Positions 9,285 to 15,360 of a stretch of 20,187 nt of DNA are shown in pieces. The number at the start of each line of letters is the position of its first letter. Position 1 is the stretch's first letter. The notes below the pieces were generated by a model. The model saw nothing but the letters and a program-made list of their open reading frames with translations, had not been told where the DNA came from and searched no databases. Both the position numbers and the translations under genes were made by a program. Origin of the DNA: an uncultured Ilumatobacter sp. (GTDB taxonomy: Bacteria; Actinomycetota; Acidimicrobiia; Acidimicrobiales; Ilumatobacteraceae); NCBI GenBank assembly GCA_938049325.1, contig CALICC010000232.1:1-20187 (forward strand), read 5' to 3'.

Positions 9285-10319
9285 GTGAGCAAGACCGAGC
9301 GCGACCTCACCTCGAAAGAGGCTGTTGACGCGCTCGACGAAATGTTCGACAACGACGACCTCGAACTCGATATCGCGGACCTCGAACTCGAAGCGAACGA
9401 CGTCGATGGCGACCTCGATGCCCACGTCGATGACGGTGACGTGACCAGCGAAAACGCGGTCATGCGTTCCGACAACGGAACCGACGACGCCGACGTCACG
9501 AGAGACTTCACCACGTCCGACACCAATGGCACGCACGACGTCGACGATGACGGTTCCGCTGACGTCGATGACGATGACAACGAGTCCGAGGTGGCTGTCG
9601 AAGCACGCGAAAGCGACGTCGATGACGACGACGACGTCGAGGGTGACGTTTCCGACGACATTCTCGAAGAGCTGCGCCAGGCCGACATCGATGGCCCAGT
9701 GGTGCCCATGGCACCTCAAGACGACTCGACCTCCGTGCGTCGGCGTCCTCGCCGCGCCGCTGACTACGACCCGGCTCCGGTTCCGATCCCGGCCAAGGTG
9801 CCACGCGTTCTCGGCCGCAAAGCGCGTGTCCGCAAGGTCACCCGTGTGGTGCGCCACGTCGACCCGTGGAGCGTGTTCAAGATCGCGATCATTGCGAACC
9901 TGATCTTGTACATCATCGTGCTCACGGCCTCGGTCCTGCTGTGGAACGTCGCCAACGCCACGGGCACCGTGCAAAACGTCGAGCGATTCTTCGAGTCGTT
10001 CGGCTGGAACTCGTTCGAATTCAACGGCGGCGAGCTCTACCACGCCGGCTGGGTGGCTGGCCTGTTCGTCGTGATCGGCCTCACTGGCCTCGCGGTCCTC
10101 GCTGCCACGTTGTTCAACCTGATCACCGACCTCGTGGGTGGCGTCCGCTTCACCGTGCTCGAAGAAGAGGTCGTCGAGACACGAACGTCACCGATGCGCC
10201 GCTTCGTGGTGCGGCGAGCCGAGCCTGAAGTTCCTGCGGTTCTCAACGACGGTTCCGGTGCGATGATTCGCGAGGCTGTGGTCGACGACACCGGTGCGAA
10301 CGCACGGCCGACCCGATAG
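9285..10319 (+). CDS. DUF3566 family membrane protein with acidic N-terminal half
   Basis: The protein is 344 aa from the GTG at 9285. Residues 1 to about 145 are extremely rich in Asp/Glu, with D-V-D-D-D and D-L-E-L-type repeats, and probably disordered. A basic stretch with RRRPRR follows near 152-157 and a Pro-rich linker after it. Residues about 185-300 form the DUF3566 domain: basic R-K-A-R-V-R-K-V-T-R, then DPWSVFKIAI leading into one membrane helix, an extracytoplasmic loop, and a second helix (GLFVVIGLTGLAVLAATLF). DUF3566 genes directly follow gyrA in many actinobacteria (Rv0007 in M. tuberculosis) and precede tRNA-Ile, as here. The function of the family is poorly known. An upstream TTG at 9252 is open but would overlap the promoter. 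Confidence 0.88.
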   Translation: MSKTERDLTSKEAVDALDEMFDNDDLELDIADLELEANDVDGDLDAHVDDGDVTSENAVMRSDNGTDDADVTRDFTTSDTNGTHDVDDDGSADVDDDDNESEVAVEARESDVDDDDDVEGDVSDDILEELRQADIDGPVVPMAPQDDSTSVRRRPRRAADYDPAPVPIPAKVPRVLGRKARVRKVTRVVRHVDPWSVFKIAIIANLILYIIVLTASVLLWNVANATGTVQNVERFFESFGWNSFEFNGGELYHAGWVAGLFVVIGLTGLAVLAATLFNLITDLVGGVRFTVLEEEVVETRTSPMRRFVVRRAEPEVPAVLNDGSGAMIREAVVDDTGANARPTR

Positions 10320-10334
10320 CGTCTCCCGCCTGTT

Positions 10335-10411
10335 GGGGCTATAGCTCAGTCGGTTAGAGCGCATCGCTGATAACGATGAGGTCCCTGGTTCGATTCCAGG
10401 TAGCCCCACCA
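10335..10411 (+). tRNA. ileT: tRNA-Ile (anticodon GAU), CCA encoded
   Basis: The acceptor arms GGGGCTA (10335-10341) and TAGCCCC (10401-10407) pair fully. The D arm contains AGCTCAGTCGGTTAGAGC. The anticodon arm CATCG-CTGATAA-CGATG gives anticodon GAT at 10369-10371. The T arm is CCTGG-TTCGATT-CCAGG. Discriminator A is at 10408 and CCA at 10409-10411. It begins 15 bases after the DUF3566 stop, matching the ileT position in other actinobacteria, so it may be co-transcribed. Confidence 0.97.
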
Positions 10412-10433
10412 TCCGACCTGTCGAGGAATCGTC

Positions 10434-10568
10434 ATGAAGTTCATCCGACGACTCATGGCCGCCATGACCGCCACGCTGCTCGCAGCCGCGGCAATTCGCG
10501 TGCAGGGAGAAGGCGGAACGCCGCTCCAGCACGGCGGCTGGCAGCCTCTGGAGCTCCCGAAACAGTGA
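10434..10568 (+). CDS. Small protein of 44 aa after tRNA-Ile
   Basis: This short gene has an ATG at 10434, a good ribosome site GAGGA (10423-10427) six bases upstream, and a stop TGA that shares its A with the ATG of the next gene (10568). The product begins MKFIRRLMAAMTATLLAAAA, a positively charged start followed by a hydrophobic segment, then a short polar tail with HGGWQPLELP. It could be a single-pass membrane peptide. Many actinobacteria have a tiny protein (DLW-39 family) near gyrA and tRNA-Ile; this one has a similar size and layout but I see no clear sequence match. Coupling by the TGATG junction suggests a link to the downstream oxidoreductase. Confidence 0.65.
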   Translation: MKFIRRLMAAMTATLLAAAAIRVQGEGGTPLQHGGWQPLELPKQ

Positions 10569-11530
10569 TGAGCTCGCCTCAGTCCGGTGTGTGTGTGATC
10601 GGTGGTGGTGTCGTCGGCCGACGCGTCATCAAACGCCTGCAGCTTCTGGGCCCGCAGCGCCAGGTCATCACCATCGACGGCCGCGCGACCGATCTCGCGG
10701 CGACCCGGCGGCTCGATCACATCGGCGTGGCAGTGCTGACGCAGCCCGGCAGCCACTACGACACGGCCATGACATTGCTCGGCCGGGGCATCGCTGTGGT
10801 GTCGATCGGCGACCGGGTGAGCGACGTTGCCGCCATGCTCGGTGCCCGAGAAATCGCTGATCGTTGTGCCGTGCCCTTCGTGGTCGGTGCGGGCATGTCG
10901 CCCGGCTTGACCGGGCTGATCGCACGCCATCTCGCAACCGGGCTCGAACGCGTCGATGAGATCCATATCGCTGTGCACGGAACTGCTGGACCTGAATGTG
11001 CACGGCAACATCACCGGGCGCTCGCGGGCGAGGCCACCTCCGTCGACGGCGGTGAGTTCGTGACCTCGCGGGCCGGTGTGGGACGCGAGCTCGCGTGGTT
11101 TCCCGAGCCCGTGGGTGCGTACGACTGCTACCGAGCCGAGCTTCCGGCACCGTTGACCTTGCACGAGGTGTTTCCCGAAGCGTCGCGCATCACCGCACGC
11201 TTGTCGGCGAATCGGCGCGACCGCTTCACGTCGCGCCTCCCGATGTTGACCCCACCTCACCAGGAGGGCGGCGTCGGAGCGGTGCGCGTCGAAGTGCGTG
11301 GTGCCGTTGCCGGAGGGGCTCGAGACACGCTGATCGCGGGTGTTGCCGAGATGGTCGGCACCGCTGCTGCGGCAACCGCGGCGGCCTTTGCCGAGCTGGC
11401 GTCGGCGGGCGAACTCCCCAGCGGTCTGGTGGTCCCCGGCGACAGCCGCCTCGACACCGTCCGAGTCCTCCACCAGATCGAACGATTCGGTGTCCGTCTC
11501 CAAGAATTCACCGGGGTGCCAAGTGCCTGA
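10568..11530 (+). CDS. Saccharopine dehydrogenase-like NAD(P)-binding protein
   Basis: The 320-aa protein opens with a Rossmann fold: VCVIGGGVVGRRV places G-x-G-x2-G at residues 12-17, and D37 at the end of the second strand favours NAD(H). The region GAGMSPGLTGLIARH (about 108-122) matches the part of saccharopine dehydrogenase-like proteins where a conserved Gly-Pro-Gly turn precedes the catalytic domain. The C-terminal third (SGLVVPGDSRLDTVRVLHQI) fits the same broad family. The substrate cannot be told. The ATG at 10568 overlaps the stop of the small protein by one base. The frame is open upstream through the tRNA, but that part cannot be coding. The next gene overlaps its end by 8 bases. 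Confidence 0.75.
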   Translation: MSSPQSGVCVIGGGVVGRRVIKRLQLLGPQRQVITIDGRATDLAATRRLDHIGVAVLTQPGSHYDTAMTLLGRGIAVVSIGDRVSDVAAMLGAREIADRCAVPFVVGAGMSPGLTGLIARHLATGLERVDEIHIAVHGTAGPECARQHHRALAGEATSVDGGEFVTSRAGVGRELAWFPEPVGAYDCYRAELPAPLTLHEVFPEASRITARLSANRRDRFTSRLPMLTPPHQEGGVGAVRVEVRGAVAGGARDTLIAGVAEMVGTAAAATAAAFAELASAGELPSGLVVPGDSRLDTVRVLHQIERFGVRLQEFTGVPSA

Positions 11531-12455
11531 ACAGCCAGTGACCGGCGACGTCGTTCGATCGGCCGACGCGCCGCCTCCGTGGTTGCCGCCAGCAGAAGTC
11601 GTGGTGGTTCCCGGGCGTGGAGAGTTCTTCGTTCGTCACCATCGCCACGCCGACCCGAACGCACCGACGGTGTTGTTGCTCCACGGGTGGACAGCTTCAG
11701 CCGATCTGCAGTTCCTGGCCGCCTATGAGGCGCTGAGCGAGGTCTGCTCGTTCGTCGGGGTCGACCATCGCGGCCACGGGCGCGGTATGCGATCGACCCA
11801 ACCGTTCCAACTCGAAGACGTGGCTGATGACGCAGCCGCAGTCGCGCGAGCGCTCGGCTACAGCTCGCTGATTGCGTTGGGCTACTCGATGGGTGGGCCG
11901 ATCTCTCTGCTCCTCACGCGCCGCCACCCCGACCTGGTCGCGGGACTCGTCGTGCAGGCCACTGCGTTGGAGTGGCGTGCAACGTTGCGTGAGCGACTTG
12001 CTTGGCGCCTGCTCCCGGTGATGGGTGCGGCGCTGCGTTCCTGGACGACCGGGCACGTGATTCAGCGCGGCGTGAAGGTGTTGGTCAGGGACTCATCTCG
12101 CTTGGCGCCGTACCGGGCATGGATCACGGCGGAGTCGCAACGCAACGACCCTCGCGCCGTGATCGAGGCGGGCAAGGCGCTCAGCCGCTACGACGCCCGG
12201 CCGTGGGCGTCGTCGCTCGGCGTGCCTGCGGCAATGTTGGTCTCGACGAAGGATCGCTTGGTCAAGCCTCGCAAGCAGCGTGAGTTGGCCGGGGCGCTCG
12301 ACGCGACGGTCGTCGACGTGGCGATGGATCACCTTGGTGCGCTCGAGCTCCCCGATCAGTTCGCGTCGGCGACGGTCGAGCTGGTGGCGTCGGTGTCAGC
12401 GGCGTTGCCGCCTGGCTCGGCGACGTCGATTCGTGCCGCCAGCGATTCGACCTGA
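11523..12455 (+). CDS. Alpha/beta hydrolase
   Basis: This 310-aa protein has the alpha/beta hydrolase fold. The oxyanion-loop HGW is at residues 54-56. The DHRGHGRG strand-loop is near 80-87. The nucleophile elbow is G-Y-S122-M-G-G. The likely acid is D244 in STKDRLV, and the likely catalytic histidine is H270 in MDHLG. The family includes esterases, lipases, epoxide hydrolases and haloperoxidases; the substrate is not clear. There is no signal peptide. The GTG at 11523 overlaps the previous gene's stop by 8 bases, so translation is probably coupled. The last 100 bases overlap the end of the convergent DUF1003 gene. The C-terminal 35 residues are Ala/Ser-rich. Confidence 0.85.
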   Translation: MPEQPVTGDVVRSADAPPPWLPPAEVVVVPGRGEFFVRHHRHADPNAPTVLLLHGWTASADLQFLAAYEALSEVCSFVGVDHRGHGRGMRSTQPFQLEDVADDAAAVARALGYSSLIALGYSMGGPISLLLTRRHPDLVAGLVVQATALEWRATLRERLAWRLLPVMGAALRSWTTGHVIQRGVKVLVRDSSRLAPYRAWITAESQRNDPRAVIEAGKALSRYDARPWASSLGVPAAMLVSTKDRLVKPRKQRELAGALDATVVDVAMDHLGALELPDQFASATVELVASVSAALPPGSATSIRAASDST

Positions 12456-12928
12456 CGACCCAGTGTTTCCATGACGTCGGTGAGGCGCTCGAGGCGCTCG
12501 TCGAAGTTCTCGCCCGTGACCATGTCAGACATGGCGACACGGACACTGGCGAGCTCGCGGGCCAGAAATTCGGTGTCGGACTGCGTGCGCTCGGCGACGT
12601 CACGATCGACTTCGGCCATGACGCGGTCACGGCGTTCCTGCCGGCTCTGTGCGAGCAGGATGAGCGGCGCGGCATAGGCGGCCTGAATCGACAGCACGAG
12701 CGTGAGTAGCGTGAATCCACGGGACCATGGGTCGAAGACCAGTGCGTCAGGGGCGAGCGTGTTGTGCAGGATCCAGAACGTGATGAACACCGTCTGGTAC
12801 ACGAGAAATCGTGCGGTGCCGATGAAGTTGGCGATCGACTCGGCGAACGAACCGAACGCGTCGGTGTCGACCTGGACGTCGAAGCGGCGTGTCGAACGGG
12901 GCGCGCTGAGATCTTGTTGACGCCTCAT
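12356..12928 (-). CDS. DUF1003 family membrane protein
   Basis: This 190-aa protein matches DUF1003: a soluble start, a membrane helix at about 40-57 (FLVYQTVFITFWILHN), the motif FDPWSRGFTLLTLVLSIQAAYAAPLILLAQ at 65-94 containing the second helix, then SRQERRDRVMAEVDRD and a charged probable coiled coil (about 100-170). The tail (VAEPGG to the end) is low in complexity. In actinobacteria the DUF1003 gene commonly follows a soluble MgtE-N/CBS gene; here its ATG overlaps that gene's stop by 4 bases (ATGA), so they are surely co-translated. The family's function is unknown. Its final 100 bases lie antisense to the hydrolase gene. Confidence 0.9.
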   Translation of the reverse strand: MRRQQDLSAPRSTRRFDVQVDTDAFGSFAESIANFIGTARFLVYQTVFITFWILHNTLAPDALVFDPWSRGFTLLTLVLSIQAAYAAPLILLAQSRQERRDRVMAEVDRDVAERTQSDTEFLARELASVRVAMSDMVTGENFDERLERLTDVMETLGRQVESLAARIDVAEPGGNAADTDATSSTVADAN

Positions 12929-14196
12929 GTGCCCGCTCCGCGGACGATCGGCTCGGCAGACAGCGTGGCGCGATGGCGCTTGCGCCACTCGGAGCCGAGC
13001 ATGCGGTCGATCACGTCGTCGACGGTGACGGCGCCGAGGAGGCGCCCGGCCTCGTCGCACACGGGAACAGCCAGGAGGTCGTAGCTCGCGAGTTGCTCGG
13101 CGACCTCGCGGTCGACGGTTTCGGCGGCGATGATCGGCACGTCGTCGACGAGTTGGCGCAGCTCCATGGCCGGCGGTTCGCGAAGGAGACGCTGCATGTG
13201 CACCACACCGAGGAACTTGCCGGTGGGTGTCTTGAACGGCGGCTGACACACGAACACCTGGGTGGCGATGCTCACCACCCAGTCGGGGTTGCGGACTTGA
13301 GCGAGCGCTTCGGCGACGGTGGCGGTGGGTCCGAGGATGATGACCTCGGGGGTCATCAGACCGCCTGCTGTGCCCGCTTCGTAGGAGAGCAGACGGCGCA
13401 CGACTTCTTCGTCGTCGTCGTCCATCGCGTCGAGCATCTGCTCGCGCTGCGTTGTGGTCATCTGCCCGAGGAGGTCGGCGACGTCATCGAACTCCATCTC
13501 GTCGAAGACACCTTCGAGGCGTTCGCGGTCGAGACCTTCGACGATGCGGACCTGTTCTTCCTCTGGCAGTTCCTCGAGCACATCGGCGAGTCGTTGGTCG
13601 TCCATGGCGTCGGCCAGCTGGCGACGTTGGTGGTCGGGCAACGCGCGCACCACGGCTGCGACTTCTGCCGGGTGGAAGTCACGCAGTCGCGCTGCTTCGG
13701 CTTCCATCTCGGTCGGGTTGTCGAACAGCCCGGCCACCTCACTCGCGTCGACGAGTCGATAGACGGAGCGTCGACCCAGGCTGCCGCGGCGGGACAGGCG
13801 AACCTTGTTGATCTCCCAGCCGTTCGACCGGCCATCGCTGACGGGCAACAACCCGATGTCGCTCACGACTTCGGCGCCGATGCGGCGATCGATGAGCTCG
13901 TTGCCGATCAGCACCTCACCGGGGCGCGGCTTGAACGGGTTGAGGTCGACGTCCCAGCTGCGCAGTCGAGCGCCGTCGCTGTTCAGGTCCTCGATGCGGT
14001 TTGCGTTGACGAAGATCCGGCGACGCTGACTGCTGGCCACGAAACCGACGATGCGCGGTGCGGTGGCAGGGCGTCCGTGGCGCGCCGGGCGACCCGGCAC
14101 CGCCACCAGATCTTCGATGCGGCCGATCGGCGACCCGGCAGCGTCGAGGAGCGGCAGACGCATGACCCGAAATGCGTAGATCAGTTCGCCGGCCAT
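12925..14196 (-). CDS. Soluble MgtE-N/CBS domain protein
   Basis: This 423-aa protein has a beta-rich, PRC-barrel-like N-terminal part (about 1-150, e.g. GSPIGRIEDLVAV and GWEINKVRL). An MgtE intracellular N domain follows (about 165-270, rich in LEELPEEEQ-type helical repeats). A CBS pair (about 282-410) begins at GGLMTPEVI and ends GAVTVDDVIDRML. It lacks the MgtE transmembrane pore, so it is not itself a channel. In MgtE these domains sense Mg2+ and gate the pore; the equivalent role here, perhaps regulating the coupled DUF1003 membrane protein, is inference. The ATG at 14196 has a TANNNT box 7 bases upstream and no Shine-Dalgarno sequence. Mycobacteria have a comparable gene pairing. Confidence 0.88.
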   Translation of the reverse strand: MAGELIYAFRVMRLPLLDAAGSPIGRIEDLVAVPGRPARHGRPATAPRIVGFVASSQRRRIFVNANRIEDLNSDGARLRSWDVDLNPFKPRPGEVLIGNELIDRRIGAEVVSDIGLLPVSDGRSNGWEINKVRLSRRGSLGRRSVYRLVDASEVAGLFDNPTEMEAEAARLRDFHPAEVAAVVRALPDHQRRQLADAMDDQRLADVLEELPEEEQVRIVEGLDRERLEGVFDEMEFDDVADLLGQMTTTQREQMLDAMDDDDEEVVRRLLSYEAGTAGGLMTPEVIILGPTATVAEALAQVRNPDWVVSIATQVFVCQPPFKTPTGKFLGVVHMQRLLREPPAMELRQLVDDVPIIAAETVDREVAEQLASYDLLAVPVCDEAGRLLGAVTVDDVIDRMLGSEWRKRHRATLSAEPIVRGAGT

Positions 14197-14203
14197 GCGG
14201 GCG

Positions 14204-14209
14204 AGGTTA
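14204..14209 (-). promoter_or_regulatory. -10 box of a probable leaderless promoter
   Basis: On the minus strand TAACCT (TANNNT) ends 7 bases before the ATG at 14196. The 88-base gap to the upstream azlD stop holds no clear -35 hexamer or terminator hairpin. Confidence 0.4.
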
Positions 14210-14284
14210 CCGGCGCCTCCGAACCCGCTCGGGGAGCGTCGCGTGGCCGAGTGTCAGAGGTCGCGTCGCGACAACATGGCGATG

Positions 14285-14602
14285 TCAGGTGATCGCTCCC
14301 ACGATCCACAGCGTCACCATGCCGCTCACGAAGGTCCAGATGAGATTGGAGCGCCACAGCGCAACCATCGACGCGACGACGATGGCTGCGACTTCGGCGA
14401 ATTCGACCGACCCGATGCCGTCGCTCCCGACCGCCAAGTTGATCGTGAGTGCGGCCAGCACCGCCGGGCCGACGTTCTGCAGCGCACGTTCGACCGACGC
14501 CGGAAGCGTGCGGTCAGCGAGCGTCAAGATGAGCGAACTGCGGCACACGTAGGTGATGAGGCCCGCAACGATCACGACGAACAGTGCGCTGCTCGTGCTC
14601 AC
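14285..14602 (-). CDS. azlD: AzlD family branched-chain amino acid exporter subunit
   Basis: This 105-aa protein is nearly all hydrophobic, with about four membrane segments and the family-type start VAGLITYVCRSSLIL. AzlD is the small partner of AzlC; the pair (YgaZH in E. coli) exports branched-chain amino acids and analogues. The GTG start at 14602 overlaps the azlC stop in GTGA, so the two are translated together. It is the last gene of the operon. Confidence 0.9.
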   Translation of the reverse strand: MSTSSALFVVIVAGLITYVCRSSLILTLADRTLPASVERALQNVGPAVLAALTINLAVGSDGIGSVEFAEVAAIVVASMVALWRSNLIWTFVSGMVTLWIVGAIT

Positions 14603-15360
14603 GGTGATGCCTCGGAGCCAACGCTCATGTCAGGGCCGGTGTCGGCCTGTGAGCGGTCGGCCCGCCGACGCATGTACTCGTCGGCAATCGCACCCGCCAG
14701 GACGCCAGCGAGAGCTCCCACGACGATGCCGAGCCGGTCGCGTAAGCCGACCGCGGCGAGTGAGACGAAGCCGCCGACCAATGCAGCGACCCCGGCGGGC
14801 ACACGCTTGATCGCGAACAGGGTGAGCCCCGCGAACATGATCGGCGGGGCGTAGTCGAGCCGCCAGTTGTCGGGCACCACGGCACCGATGGCCATGCCCA
14901 GTGACACGACCGAGTTCCAGACGACGAACAGGGTCAGCCCGGTGGTGAGGTAGTACCGCCGAAAGTCGGCGGGGGAGCGGTCGACCTGCAGCGCCGACAG
15001 CGCGAAGACCTGGTCGACCATCAGGTACGGCCCGAACCACCGCATCCAACGCGGTTGATGACGAAACGCTGGTGCGAGAGCGGCGCCGTACATGAGGTGG
15101 CGCGTGTTGATCACCAGCACCGCAGTGAGGATCGCCCACACCGATGCGGTGCCAGCGAGTGTGATGATCGCCAGTTGCGCGGCGCCAGCGAAGACGAGCG
15201 GCGAGGTGAGCCACCCGACCCAGGCGGGCATGGCGGCCTCGGTGATGCCCACGCCGATGACGAAACCGAACGGCACTGCGGGGATCGCGACCGGCAGCAC
15301 GTCGGCGAGCGCGCGCCGATCAACCTTGTCGAAACGCCGCTTCTGCTCGACGTCGGTCAT
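14599..15360 (-). CDS. azlC: AzlC family branched-chain amino acid exporter subunit
   Basis: This 253-aa membrane protein shows the AzlC pattern: ALADVLPVAIPAVPFGFVIGV near residues 17-37, then SPLVFAGAAQLAIITLAG, then NTRHLMYGAALAP, and QVFAL further on. It has roughly six to seven membrane helices and a soluble C-terminal tail of about 25 residues. The length is normal. The ATG at 15360 overlaps the oxidoreductase stop in ATGA; the frame extends further upstream, but only antisense to coding DNA. With AzlD it would form an amino acid exporter in the cytoplasmic membrane. The substrate in this organism is not known; the Mo-enzyme upstream is an unusual operon partner. Confidence 0.92.
   Translation of the reverse strand: MTDVEQKRRFDKVDRRALADVLPVAIPAVPFGFVIGVGITEAAMPAWVGWLTSPLVFAGAAQLAIITLAGTASVWAILTAVLVINTRHLMYGAALAPAFRHQPRWMRWFGPYLMVDQVFALSALQVDRSPADFRRYYLTTGLTLFVVWNSVVSLGMAIGAVVPDNWRLDYAPPIMFAGLTLFAIKRVPAGVAALVGGFVSLAAVGLRDRLGIVVGALAGVLAGAIADEYMRRRADRSQADTGPDMSVGSEASP

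Noticed and set aside
9177..10043. A 288-codon antisense frame rich in Val/Asp over the DUF3566 gene
   Set aside because: It is the complement of the GAC/GTC-rich acidic coding region, with no domain or start signal.
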